From a bacterium (GTDB lineage Bacteria > Actinomycetota > Thermoleophilia > Solirubrobacterales > 70-9), in assembly GCA_023251975.1 (NCBI GenBank), contig JAHEXU010000010.1:1-34289 (forward strand): 34,289 bases of DNA, written 5' to 3'. The notes under the pieces were generated by a model that saw only the letters and a list, made by a program, of their open reading frames with translations, was not told the DNA's origin and did not search any database. The translations under genes were made by a program, and so were the position numbers. Position 1 is the first letter of the stretch, and each line of letters starts with the position of its first letter. Shown one piece after another: positions 9,865 to 19,059 of the stretch.

Positions 9865-10542
9865 ATGAGTCAAGCCCGGATCTTGGTGGTTGAGGACGAC
9901 CAGCCAATCGGCTCGGGCCTGGTCCGAGTTCTCGAGAGCCAGGGATATGCAGTCGGCTGGCACCGCAGCGGCCGACCGGCGCTCGGCGCCACCGACGACT
10001 CGGTCCACCTCGTAATCCTCGATCTCGGCTTGCCGGATATCGATGGGGTTGAACTCTGCCGCCACCTGCGGCGCGCCCACCCTCATCTGACGATCATGAT
10101 TTTGAGCGCTCGCGCCCAGGAACTCGACATTGTCGCCGGGCTCGACGCCGGCGCCGACGACTACCTGATCAAGCCGTTTCGCCTCGCCGAGTTGCTCGCC
10201 CGGGTCCGGGCGCACATGCGGCGCTCGGAGGGACGCGAAGCGGCGATCGAAAGTGAACCGATCGTGGTCGGTGCGCTGAGGCTAAACCAAGCAGCGCGCC
10301 GCGCCTGGAAGGGTGATCTCGAACTCACCCTGCGCCCGAAGGAGTTCGACCTACTCGCCCTGCTGATCGCCGAGGCCGGCCGCGTCGTCAGCCGAGAACG
10401 GATTATTCGCGAGGTTTGGGAGACCGAGTGGATGGGTTCGACGAAGACACTCGATACGCACATTCACGCCCTCAGACAGGCGATCGGGGCCGGTTCGATC
10501 ACGACCTTGCGCGGGGTCGGCTACCGACTCGAGGTTGAGTGA
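9865..10542 (+). CDS. Response regulator, OmpR/PhoB family
   Basis: Receiver (VVEDD, LVILDLGLPDIDG, K in LIKPF) plus winged-helix (LTLRPKEFDLLALL...THIHALRQAIG...LRGVGYRLE). Confidence 0.95.
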   Translation: MSQARILVVEDDQPIGSGLVRVLESQGYAVGWHRSGRPALGATDDSVHLVILDLGLPDIDGVELCRHLRRAHPHLTIMILSARAQELDIVAGLDAGADDYLIKPFRLAELLARVRAHMRRSEGREAAIESEPIVVGALRLNQAARRAWKGDLELTLRPKEFDLLALLIAEAGRVVSRERIIREVWETEWMGSTKTLDTHIHALRQAIGAGSITTLRGVGYRLEVE

Positions 10543-11813
10543 GACGACGTCTGGTAATCGCGATCGCGGGGGTTGCGACGATTACCGTCGTCCTTTTCGC
10601 GCTGCCGCTTGGAGTTGCACTGAAGCGGACCTATCGCGACGAAGAGTTGCTTCGCCTACAGCGCGACGCGGTCGCAGCGACCCGATCGACCGACACCGCC
10701 GGTCGCCGTCAGGACCCGATCGAACTTCCGGTGATCGCCGGTCGCGTCGGGGTTTACGGAAGCGGCGGCCGGCTGCTCGGCGGTGACGGCCCGTCGATGG
10801 CGCCGCGACTGCTCACCGAGACGCTTCGCGACGGGCTGCTGCGGACGGAGAGCCGAAACGGCGAGCTGACCGCTTCGGTTCCCCTACTCACCAACGAGCG
10901 GGTCAGCGGTGCCCTGCTTGCGGTTCGCGATGACGGCGCGGTCGATCGCCGCGAGCGTGACGCCCTGATCGCAATGGCGGGCCTTGCCGCGTTGATAGTG
11001 CTGGTTGCTGTGGCGGCGGCGCTGCTGACGGCGCGGCGACTGACTCGGCCGCTGGAACGGCTCGCAGCGACCGCCGCAAACCTCGACCGGCGCGAGCTGA
11101 TCGATGGCATCGAGCCGTCCGGAATCCCCGAGCTCGACGGCCTTGCCGAGGCGCTGAGCTCGGCGACTCGACGGATCGAGGAGATGCTGATCAGAGAGCG
11201 CGCCTTCAGCTCGGATGCTTCGCACCAGCTCCGGACCCCACTCGCGGCGCTTCGCCTTGAGCTCGAGTCGCTTCAGCTCGCCGGCGGTCCGCCGCCTCAG
11301 GTGATCGCCGGGCTCGAGCAGGTGGATCGTCTGCAGACGACAATCGAAACCCTATTGGTGGTTGCCCGTGATGCGCCGCGAGATTCAGCGGGCTGCAATT
11401 TGGTCGCGCTCGCCGACGGCGCCGAGCGCCGCTGGCGAGCCCGGCTGGCCGCCGCCAACCGGCTGATCCGAGTCGAGACAGAGTCGGAGTCGATCAGCTC
11501 CGTCGCTGATTCGAGGGTTGCCGAGCAGATCCTGAATGTCCTCGTCGAGAACGCAGTGCTGCACGGCCAAGGGGTGGTGACTCTGCGGGTTCGCGCGCTG
11601 GGGGGCTGGGCTGCGCTCGAGGTCGTCGACCAGGGAGAGGGTTTCGATGGAGACCCCGAGATCGCCTTCGCCCGAAGGCGCCGCAGCGCCGACGGGCACG
11701 GGATCGGCCTCTCGCTGGCGCGCTCTTTGGCGGAGGCCGAGGGTGGCAGCCTCCGCGTCAGCGTGGCCGGCCCTGGCCCTGTCGTAACCCTGTTGCTGTC
11801 GCGACGATGCTGA
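10539..11813 (+). CDS. Sensor histidine kinase
   Basis: GTGA overlap with the RR gene; TM segments; HAMP-like; H-box SSDASHQLRTPLAALRLELE; N/G boxes NVLVENAVLHG, GHGIGLSLARSL. Confidence 0.95.
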   Translation: MRRRLVIAIAGVATITVVLFALPLGVALKRTYRDEELLRLQRDAVAATRSTDTAGRRQDPIELPVIAGRVGVYGSGGRLLGGDGPSMAPRLLTETLRDGLLRTESRNGELTASVPLLTNERVSGALLAVRDDGAVDRRERDALIAMAGLAALIVLVAVAAALLTARRLTRPLERLAATAANLDRRELIDGIEPSGIPELDGLAEALSSATRRIEEMLIRERAFSSDASHQLRTPLAALRLELESLQLAGGPPPQVIAGLEQVDRLQTTIETLLVVARDAPRDSAGCNLVALADGAERRWRARLAAANRLIRVETESESISSVADSRVAEQILNVLVENAVLHGQGVVTLRVRALGGWAALEVVDQGEGFDGDPEIAFARRRRSADGHGIGLSLARSLAEAEGGSLRVSVAGPGPVVTLLLSRRC

Positions 11814-11814
11814 G

Positions 11815-11901
11815 CCCAACAACCGCGAACGGCTCCGCAATCTCGTTGTAGTAGGACTCGAACCCGTTCAGCCGCCGCGCGAGCATCGCCTTGGGGCTCA
11901 G
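11815..11901 (-). pseudogene. Possible C-terminal fragment of an IS630-like transposase
   Basis: Minus-strand reading SPKAMLARRLNGFESYYNEIAEPF resembles the IS630 C-terminal 'FxxYYNxxAxPF' segment, then loses similarity. Confidence 0.35.
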
Positions 11902-12058
11902 CCTGGATACACCGAACCGACCGGCGAATCCGCCCCCCATCCTGGCGCCGGGAGCCGATTCGCGCCCACCCCCGGGGCACCACCCCGCGGGTGTTCACCA
12001 ATCGACCCCCGACTTGGCCTGGGAAGCGGATTCACTCGGCCGGCTCGGTGGATCCAGG
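11902..12058 (+). repeat. Family-1 MITE-like element, copy B
   Basis: TIRs CCTGGATACACCGAACCGACCGGCGAATCC and (rc) CCTGGATCCACCGAGCCGGCCGAGTGAATCC; flanks CTCAG / CGCAG. Confidence 0.8.
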
Positions 12059-12100
12059 CGCAGTAGCCGACGCGTGGCGCGGCTTTCCGGATCTCGCCGA

Positions 12101-12955
12101 TCACCAGGATCCGCGGCGCGGCCGGGCCGAGCGGGAATCCAAAGCGCCGGATGCGATACCTCGTGGCGCGGCGGCCCGGTTGTGTCCGGCGTAGATTAGA
12201 CCCGCGATTCGGCGGTGTAGTTTTCGCACCTGCGGTGCCTGCCAATCGCTGTGATCGTTGCGCCAACTGGTCCGCTCCTGGAAAAGCGGTGAGTCGTTGG
12301 CCATCGCATGCCCGATTAGGTTTCGCATCTTGAGGTCGTAGAGCTGCTTTAACCAGGCGCTCAACCTGACCACGGCGCGGGCCTGCGGGCCGCGATCGAG
12401 GATTGCCTGGCTGGTCGCCGCCGGTGAGGACAGCGCTTCCTGGACCATCTCGATCCCGATCGAGCGGTGGTTGAGTCCGATCGTATGTCGGCAGCGGACA
12501 TCGCGTTTGGTCAGCCGGTAAATGGTTCCGTCCTGGTCGACCACGAACTGAGTGCAGACGCCCGGATACTCGCCGAGGTTGGGTGCATTGGACTCAAACG
12601 TGTTCCAGGCCGAGGTGTAGCTGGGCCCCGCCGTGTAGTGGAAGATGAGCGCCCGAACCTTACGCAGCCGCCACTCACGCTCGCCGTAGTGGCGCTCGGA
12701 GTAGGCCGCCATCTGGTGCTTGCGTAGGCTCCCGTAGGTGATCGGGTCAAAGCGCATCGTCGGCTTCCTGATCTGCGTGATTCGCGGCGATCGGTGACGG
12801 CCGATGCCATCTGATAATGGGCGCGGGCCAGCGGCAGCCTGCGGTGTTGTCGGGACGAGCGCCGCGGCTGTCGCGAGCGCCGAAACTGCGAGCAGCGCCA
12901 ACCCGATGGTTCGCCTGGACTTGATGGTGGGATTTGAGGTCATCGGATCAGTCAT
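12101..12955 (-). CDS. Secreted N-acetylmuramoyl-L-alanine amidase (amidase_2/PGRP-like)
   Basis: Signal peptide after MTDPMTSNPTIKSRRTIGLALLAVSALATAAAL; VRALIFHYTAGP, CTQFVVDQDGTIYRL, HTIGLNHRSIGIEMV, LIGHAMA. Confidence 0.75.
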   Translation of the reverse strand: MTDPMTSNPTIKSRRTIGLALLAVSALATAAALVPTTPQAAAGPRPLSDGIGRHRSPRITQIRKPTMRFDPITYGSLRKHQMAAYSERHYGEREWRLRKVRALIFHYTAGPSYTSAWNTFESNAPNLGEYPGVCTQFVVDQDGTIYRLTKRDVRCRHTIGLNHRSIGIEMVQEALSSPAATSQAILDRGPQARAVVRLSAWLKQLYDLKMRNLIGHAMANDSPLFQERTSWRNDHSDWQAPQVRKLHRRIAGLIYAGHNRAAAPRGIASGALDSRSARPRRGSW

Positions 12956-12992
12956 AGCACGGTTTGAGGTGGATCCATGAGGCTCGCCGACC

Positions 12993-13610
12993 TCATTGCG
13001 GCTGCGGATTCGGCCTGCTTGGCGCGGTGCCCGCGCCGCGGTAATCGAGCAGGGATTCGGCTGCGGCGAGGTCGCTTGGGGTGTTGACGTTAAACAGGAT
13101 CGAGTCGGGGTCGCCGAAGCGACTGAGCGCGGAGCGGTCGAGGATTTTTGGCGCCAGGGTGAGGACGGTGTCGTCGAGTCGGGCTTTGGTGGCAAGGGCT
13201 TGACGGAGGATCGGCAGAGCCGATGGGGAGTAACGGGCCGCCAACGGGTGCAGCCGGTCGGTGGTGGTGACGACCGTCTCGGCGGGGTCCGATGCGAGCG
13301 CCGACAGCAGCCGCGGCGCCAAAAATGGCAGATCGCAGGCGATCGCGACGATCGGCCCGCCGCTGCACTCGAGCGCGGTAATCAGGCCGAGCAGGGGGTG
13401 GGTCGGGTCGTCGGGTTCGGCCACCTTTTCGCAGTTGAGTGGGGGGAGCACAGAGCGGGTCTTGGCGACGACGAACCGCTCAAGCCCGGCGGCTTGAGCG
13501 GCCGCCAGCGGGTACTCGATCAGGGGGCGGCCGCCGAGTCGGAGGGTGGCCTTGGCACCACCGAGCCGTTGCGCCCGACCCCCGGCCAGGATTGCCGCCA
13601 CCGCGAGCAC
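12993..13610 (-). CDS. mobA: Molybdenum cofactor guanylyltransferase MobA
   Basis: AAILAGGRAQRLGGAKATLRLGGRPLIEY, AIACDLPFLAPRLL, FNVNTPSDLAAAE; GTG start proposed at 13610 (an ATG at 13727 is also possible). Confidence 0.85.
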   Translation of the reverse strand: MLAVAAILAGGRAQRLGGAKATLRLGGRPLIEYPLAAAQAAGLERFVVAKTRSVLPPLNCEKVAEPDDPTHPLLGLITALECSGGPIVAIACDLPFLAPRLLSALASDPAETVVTTTDRLHPLAARYSPSALPILRQALATKARLDDTVLTLAPKILDRSALSRFGDPDSILFNVNTPSDLAAAESLLDYRGAGTAPSRPNPQPQ

Positions 13611-13725
13611 GGGTTGTCGGCTATCGCCTGGTTCTCGCGCCACGATCCGTCGAGGGTATCGGCGTGGCGCGGCCTGGCATCGGGTCGCGCCGCGCCGAGC
13701 CGTCGCGCCAGCGATGATTTGGCGC

Positions 13726-15006
13726 ATGGCTTCCGCCCCGCTGAGATCTGGCCGCCCCGCTGAGCGGGGCGAGGCGAAGCTGATATCGATTGAAGCGGCG
13801 CGGGCACGAGTGCTCGCCGCGGCCGGACTACTCGAGGCGATTGATCTGCCGCTTGAGGCGGCGCTGGATCGGGTTCTTGCGATCGCGGCGACCAGTCCCC
13901 ACCCGGCGCCCCCGTTTGACAACTCGGCGATGGACGGCTACGCGGTTCGGTCCGCCGACCTCGACAATCTGCCGACGCGGTTGCGCTTGGTCGCTGAGTC
14001 GCGGGCTGGCAGCCCTGCGGCCCAGGGCCCGGCGGCGGGCGATGCGGTTGCGATCTCGACCGGGGCGGCGCTGCCTGAGGGCGCGGACACGGTTGTTCGG
14101 ATTGAGGACACCGAAATTGGCGGCCAGACCGACCAACCCTGGGTGAAAATCTTGCGCTCGCCTGGTCACGCTGCGAACATTCGCCGCGCCGGTGAAGACA
14201 TCGTTGCCGGGTCCGAGGTCTTGGCCGAGGGAACCCCGATCGGACCGGCCGAACTCGGCGTTTTGGCGACGATCGGGCTCGATCGGGTCTCGGTGCGTCG
14301 CCGGCCTCGAGTCGCGGTCGTCGGCACCGGTGATGAGCTGGTCGCGCCGGGGGCACCGCTCGGGCCGGGGCAAATTCACGATTCCAACCGTTTTACGGTC
14401 GCGGCGCTGGTCGAGCGCTGCGGCGGCGAGGTTGCATCGTCGGAGGTTGTCGGCGATCAGCTTGAGGCGACAACCCGCGCCCTCCGAGCAGGGCTCGAGC
14501 AGGATGTTCTGATCGCCTGCGGCGGCGTCTCGGTTGGTCCGCACGACCACGTTCGCCCGGCGCTGGCCGCGCTCGGAGTTGCTGAGCACTTCTGGGGAAT
14601 CGCGCTGCGGCCCGGCAAGCCGACCTGGTTCGGACGGGCCGAATCCGAACATGGCTCGACCCTGGTATTTGGCCTTCCCGGCAACCCGGTCTCGGCGATG
14701 GTCACCTTCATCGTGTTGGTCCGCCCGGCACTACGGGCTATGCAGGGCGCAGACCCCGGGGCGCGCCGACTTAATGCCAGATTGGCGGCGCCGGTTGCGA
14801 TGACCCGGGGTCGAACCCACCTGGCGCGCTGTCGGCTTGCCCCCGGGCCGCATGGTCTGGTTGCCGAGCCGACCGGCGCCCAGGGCTCGCACGTCTTGAC
14901 CTCGATGCTCGGGGCCGAGGCATTGGCGATCATTCCGGCCGGCGAGGGCGATCTGCCCGCTGGCGCCGCGGTCGAGGTCGAGCTGCTCGACCAAGCCCCC
15001 GCCTAG
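13726..15006 (+). CDS. moeA: Molybdopterin molybdotransferase MoeA
   Basis: FDNSAMDGYAVR, GDAVAISTGAALPEGADTVV, GTGDELVAPG, IHDSNRF, CGGVSVGPHDHVRPAL, GLPGNPVSAMV. Confidence 0.93.
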   Translation: MASAPLRSGRPAERGEAKLISIEAARARVLAAAGLLEAIDLPLEAALDRVLAIAATSPHPAPPFDNSAMDGYAVRSADLDNLPTRLRLVAESRAGSPAAQGPAAGDAVAISTGAALPEGADTVVRIEDTEIGGQTDQPWVKILRSPGHAANIRRAGEDIVAGSEVLAEGTPIGPAELGVLATIGLDRVSVRRRPRVAVVGTGDELVAPGAPLGPGQIHDSNRFTVAALVERCGGEVASSEVVGDQLEATTRALRAGLEQDVLIACGGVSVGPHDHVRPALAALGVAEHFWGIALRPGKPTWFGRAESEHGSTLVFGLPGNPVSAMVTFIVLVRPALRAMQGADPGARRLNARLAAPVAMTRGRTHLARCRLAPGPHGLVAEPTGAQGSHVLTSMLGAEALAIIPAGEGDLPAGAAVEVELLDQAPA

Positions 15007-15017
15007 ACTTCGGCGCG

Positions 15018-15677
15018 ATGTTTGTGCGGGTGCGACTCTTCGCGATTTTGCGCGAGCGGGCCGGGGCGGATTCGGTTGAGCTTGAGCTGGCTGACGGGGC
15101 GACCGTGTCCGACGCTTTGGCGGCGCTGTCGCGCCTGCCCGCCTTCGAGGGTTTGATCGGGCGGCTGCCGATGCGACTCGCGGTAAATCGCGACTACGCT
15201 GACGCTGACAGCCCGCTTGACGAGGGCGACGAGCTGGCGCTGATCCCGCCGGTCAGCGGCGGCGATGGGGACGCGGTCCACGCCGCGGTCCGCGAGGAGC
15301 CGCTTGATCCGGCCGCGATCGCGGCTCGGGTGATACGCCCGGGCGCCGGCGCGCTGGTCAGCTTCCAGGGGATGACCCGGCAGGTCGAGCGACTCGATTA
15401 CGAGGCCTACGCGGAGATGGCGCGGGAGCGGATCGAGACGATCCTGGTCGAGGTCTTGGCGGCCCACCAACTCGAGGCGGTAGCAGCCGAGCACCGGATC
15501 GGGCCGGTCGCGCTGAGCGAGCCGAGCGTCGTTGTCGCGGCATCGTCGGCTCATCGCGAGGCGGCGTTTGCCGGGGCTCGTCAGGCGATCGATCGGATCA
15601 AGGCTGAGGCGCCGATTTGGAAGCGCGAGATCGATGGTGGGAAGGCGCGATGGGTCGAGGGCACGACTCCGGCCTGA
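15018..15677 (+). CDS. Fused MoaD-MoaE molybdopterin synthase (MoaX-like)
   Basis: MoaD-like N-term ending LALIPPVSGG at an internal position, followed by MoaE-like GALVSFQGMTR...LDYEAYAEMA...SSAHREAAFAGARQAIDRIKAEAPIWKREI. Confidence 0.92.
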   Translation: MFVRVRLFAILRERAGADSVELELADGATVSDALAALSRLPAFEGLIGRLPMRLAVNRDYADADSPLDEGDELALIPPVSGGDGDAVHAAVREEPLDPAAIAARVIRPGAGALVSFQGMTRQVERLDYEAYAEMARERIETILVEVLAAHQLEAVAAEHRIGPVALSEPSVVVAASSAHREAAFAGARQAIDRIKAEAPIWKREIDGGKARWVEGTTPA

Positions 15678-16147
15678 CCCACCTCGGCGCTGACGGATCG
15701 GCTCGGATGGTCGATGTCGGCGGCAAGGCCGAGAGCGAGCGGGTCGCTCGGGCCGAGGCGCTGGTGCGGATGTCGGTGGCGACGGCGAGTGCGGTCGCGA
15801 GCGGTGACGCGCCGAAGGGCGATCTTGTCGCGACTGCCCGGCTGGCCGGGATTGCCGCCGCCAAACGAGCTGGCGAACTGATTCCGTTGGCCCACCCGCT
15901 GCCGCTCACCTACTGCGACGTCGAAGTCGTGATCGACCCGGCTGCCGGCCTGATCCGGGTTCGGGCCGAGGCACGTTGCGTCGGGCGCACCGGGGTCGAG
16001 ATGGAGGCGATGACCGCGGCAAGCGTCGCGGCGCTGACGATCTACGACATGGTCAAGGCGATCGAGCGCGGGGTCGTGATCGAGCAGGTTGGCCTGACCC
16101 ACAAGTCCGGCGGCAAGAGCGGCAGCTGGGAGCGCTCGGCGTGGTGA
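15650..16147 (+). CDS. moaC: Cyclic pyranopterin monophosphate synthase MoaC
   Basis: LTHLGADGSARMVDVGGK, GDLVATARLAGIAAAKRAGELIPLAHPLPL, GVEMEAMTAASVAALTIYDMVKA; overlaps the moaD-E end by ~28 bp. Confidence 0.95.
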   Translation: MGRGHDSGLTHLGADGSARMVDVGGKAESERVARAEALVRMSVATASAVASGDAPKGDLVATARLAGIAAAKRAGELIPLAHPLPLTYCDVEVVIDPAAGLIRVRAEARCVGRTGVEMEAMTAASVAALTIYDMVKAIERGVVIEQVGLTHKSGGKSGSWERSAW

Positions 16148-16632
16148 GCCCGATTCGGGCTGCGGTTCTGACGATCTCGACCTCGCGGGCGGCTGGCGAG
16201 GCGGAGGATCTCGGCGGTCCGGCGCTGGCGGCGTGGGCCGAGTCGATCGGCGCCACGGTAGTGTTGCGCGAGTTGATCAGCGATGACGAGGCGGCGATCG
16301 CGGCCCGACTTCGCTCGATCGCCGACGAGGCCCTCGCTGAGCTGATCTTGACGACCGGCGGGACCGGGCTCGCCGGGTCCGATCGTACCCCCGAGGCGAC
16401 TGCGGCGGTGATTGAGCGACCGGTCCCTGGGATCGCCGAGGCGATGCGGCTCGCCTCGCGTCAATTCACGTCGAACTGGATGCTCTCACGCGGCCTGGCG
16501 GGCTGTCGTGGAGCGGCTTTGATCGTCAACTTCCCCGGCTCGCCAAAGGCGATCGGCCAGGCCGGAGCCGCGATCGCTGCCGCGCTGCCGCACGCAATCG
16601 CATTGCTGGCTGGCGGTGCCGACGGGCACTGA
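16144..16632 (+). CDS. MogA/MoaB-family molybdopterin adenylyltransferase
   Basis: GTGA overlap with moaC; LILTTGGTGLAGSDRTPEAT, NFPGSPKAI. Confidence 0.9.
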   Translation: MSPIRAAVLTISTSRAAGEAEDLGGPALAAWAESIGATVVLRELISDDEAAIAARLRSIADEALAELILTTGGTGLAGSDRTPEATAAVIERPVPGIAEAMRLASRQFTSNWMLSRGLAGCRGAALIVNFPGSPKAIGQAGAAIAAALPHAIALLAGGADGH

Positions 16633-16638
16633 GGCTGA

Positions 16639-16811
16639 GGGCTCGCAAGAATAGTCACCGCTTTACGCGGCCGCGCGGCCGATTACCGTCGCGGAGGCGG
16701 CACCGCCGAGAGCCCGCAATAGCGCCGCTATTGCGGTTTCCGGTCTCCCCTCGTCACCACTCCGCTCGCTCTCGACCGCCCAAATCGCCGCGCTTATTCT
16801 TCCGCGAGCCC
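16639..16811 (-). repeat. Family-2 short inverted-repeat element, copy 2
   Basis: Ends GGGCTCGC-AAGAATAG and (rc) GGGCTCGCGGAAGAATAAG; TGA on both flanks within CTGAG; central perfect palindrome CCGCAATAGCG-C-CGCTATTGCGG at 16714-16736. Confidence 0.7.
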
Positions 16812-17989
16812 TGAGCAGTGTAGTCGCCTGTTGGTCGGCCGCCGGGGCGCTGCACTAATGCACTTGGGCTCTTGAAGGCGCCCAGCGCCACGAAGCTGGC
16901 TCGATCGGTCTCATCGAGCAGGTCGATCGCCTCGGGTGGGCCGCTCTCGCCGACCACGATCACCCGCCCCGGCCAAAACGGGTTCGAGGGGTTTGCGGCT
17001 GCCAGCATGATCGGTACATAAAGCCAGCTGCCGGTGTTGTGGAGTCGGGTGCGTCCGCGCTTCCAGTTCGGGTGGGCGCCGCTGCTGCCGTCCTCGCCGG
17101 GCAGCGGCCCGCGGCGGTGGATATGCCCGAAAATCACGTGATCGGCCTCGATCGAGAGCGATTCGACGACCTGATGCATCGCGTCGACCCCGGCCCTGCC
17201 GATCTCGCCGAGCGAGAAGTCGCGGTTGAATTGCCCCAGCCCAACCCGTTCCATGAGGCCGATCGCGGCCGGGATCACGGTGTTGCCGAGCAGTCGGCCG
17301 CGAATCGTCCGGGCGGTTCCTGAGGCGCCGCCGACGAGATCCCAAAGCCGCATCGAGACCGACTGCCCGTTGCTGTCTGCGACATCGCCGCGCGCACCCT
17401 GGGCGAGGTTGAACAGGAGGTCGTAGACCGGGGCGTGGCGCATCTCGTAGTCGTCGGGGGTGTCGCGTTGCGAGGTCGGGCGCCCGCTCAGCCGGTCGAC
17501 CGCCGCGACCGAAAGCCGCTCGACGGTCGGCAAGGTGAGGTGGCTGTCGAGATAGTGGCCATGGGTCGCAAAGACATCGTCTCGAACCCAAAATCCGGGG
17601 TAGCGGAGCTCGAGGTTCGCCGGGGCGACCCAGTCGGCGATCTTGCTGATCGCGCGGTGCGGATCGGTCACGATCGCGTCGAGCTCGACGGTTGGCGCGG
17701 GGTCGTCGAGGTGGCGTTCGATCCAGTTGCCGAGCAGGCGGTGGTCGTGGTTCCCGGGGATCATCACGATCTCGTCGAAGTGCTTGCCGAGGCCGTCGAA
17801 GAACGGGCTGGATTGTTCGAGCGCTTCGGCGAGCGGTCGGTCGCGCAGCTCGATTGTGTCGCCGAGCAGGATCAGCCGCGAGCAGTCGGCGGTAGCCTCG
17901 AGCAGGAGGGCGCGGATCGCCGGGCGGCGCAGCAGGTCGCCGTTGGCGGAGCCGCCGAGGTGGAGGTCGGAGATGACGGCGGTTTTCAC
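16754..17989 (-). CDS. Metallophosphoesterase
   Basis: AVISDLHLGG, LLGDTIEL, IPGNHDHRL, FGHIHRR motifs; C-terminal ~19 codons lie inside repeat 16639-16811. Confidence 0.9.
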   Translation of the reverse strand: MKTAVISDLHLGGSANGDLLRRPAIRALLLEATADCSRLILLGDTIELRDRPLAEALEQSSPFFDGLGKHFDEIVMIPGNHDHRLLGNWIERHLDDPAPTVELDAIVTDPHRAISKIADWVAPANLELRYPGFWVRDDVFATHGHYLDSHLTLPTVERLSVAAVDRLSGRPTSQRDTPDDYEMRHAPVYDLLFNLAQGARGDVADSNGQSVSMRLWDLVGGASGTARTIRGRLLGNTVIPAAIGLMERVGLGQFNRDFSLGEIGRAGVDAMHQVVESLSIEADHVIFGHIHRRGPLPGEDGSSGAHPNWKRGRTRLHNTGSWLYVPIMLAAANPSNPFWPGRVIVVGESGPPEAIDLLDETDRASFVALGAFKSPSALVQRPGGRPTGDYTAQGSRKNKRGDLGGRERAEW

Positions 17990-18048
17990 CGGCGAATCTT
18001 CGCATCCGGCCGCCGCGGTGGCGATAGACTCGACGATCGGATGGTGCG

Positions 18049-19059
18049 ATGGGGCTGAAGGTTGCGGTTACCGGGCCGAGCGGCGATATCGGCCGGTCGG
18101 TCCTGCGGGCGCTCGACGGCTGCGACGCGGTCGAGGAGGTACGGGGGATGGCGCGACGGCCGTTCGACACCGCCGCGCTGGGATTGTCCGATAAGGTCGT
18201 CTACCGCCGTGGCGATGTGCTCGATCGTGGCGCGATCGACGAGCTGGTCGGTGGCGCCGATGTCGTCGTCCACCTCGCCTTTTTGATCATCGGGCGCCCC
18301 GAGGAGGCGCACAAGATCAACCTGCAGGGATCGCGGAACGTTTTCGAGGCGGCGGTCGCCGCGACGGCGGTGCGGCTCGTTTACACCTCCTCGGTTGCCG
18401 CCTACGGTTTTCACGACGACAACCCGCAGCCGCTGACCGAAGAGGTCCCGACCCGGGGCTCCGATAGCTTCTATTACGCCGCCCACAAGGCCGAACTCGA
18501 GTCGGTGCTCGACGAGGTGATCGACGACGCCGAGCTTGACGCCTACGTATTTCGACCCTGCATCGTCGCCGGGCCCGACGCGCTGTCGCTGATCGAGACG
18601 ATGCTCGGCGCGCTCCCGTTGGTCGGCCAGTTCCCGCTGGCCCGCCGCGCGGTTGCCGAACTCCCGTTCCTCGCTCCGATCCTGCCCGATCCCGGGGTGC
18701 CGCTGCAGTTGGTCCACCATGATGATGTCGCGGCGGCGATTTTGGCGGCGACCCTGGGCGACGGTGAGCCCGGCGCCTACAACCTGGCCGCCCCCGGCGA
18801 GCTGTCGATTCGCGATCTGGCCCGTGCCGCCGGGTGGTTGTCGGTCCCGATCCCCACCGCCGTGGTTGGGCGGCTCGATGATCTGTTGAAGCGGATTCCC
18901 CGCCTGCCGCCCGAGGTTGCGTGGCTGACCACGGTGCGGGTCGCGATGGCGATGGACGCGACCAAGGCGGCGCGTGAGCTCGGCTGGCGCCCCCGGTTCA
19001 GCGCTGGCGAGACAATCGAGGGGACCGTCGAGGCGGCTCGGCGAGAGGGTTTGATCTAG
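18049..19059 (+). CDS. NAD-dependent epimerase/dehydratase
   Basis: KVAVTGPSGDIGRSVLRAL, ADVVVHLAF, YTSSVAAYG, YYAAHKAELE. Confidence 0.92.
   Translation: MGLKVAVTGPSGDIGRSVLRALDGCDAVEEVRGMARRPFDTAALGLSDKVVYRRGDVLDRGAIDELVGGADVVVHLAFLIIGRPEEAHKINLQGSRNVFEAAVAATAVRLVYTSSVAAYGFHDDNPQPLTEEVPTRGSDSFYYAAHKAELESVLDEVIDDAELDAYVFRPCIVAGPDALSLIETMLGALPLVGQFPLARRAVAELPFLAPILPDPGVPLQLVHHDDVAAAILAATLGDGEPGAYNLAAPGELSIRDLARAAGWLSVPIPTAVVGRLDDLLKRIPRLPPEVAWLTTVRVAMAMDATKAARELGWRPRFSAGETIEGTVEAARREGLI

Noticed and set aside
4647-12001. Similar peptides MVN[ST]RGV[MV]...ARIGS[WR]R[RQ]DGGRIRRSVRC encoded on the minus strand of family-1 copies A and B
   Set aside because: Copies C and D have indels that break the frame; similarity is explained by the DNA repeat, not by a conserved protein
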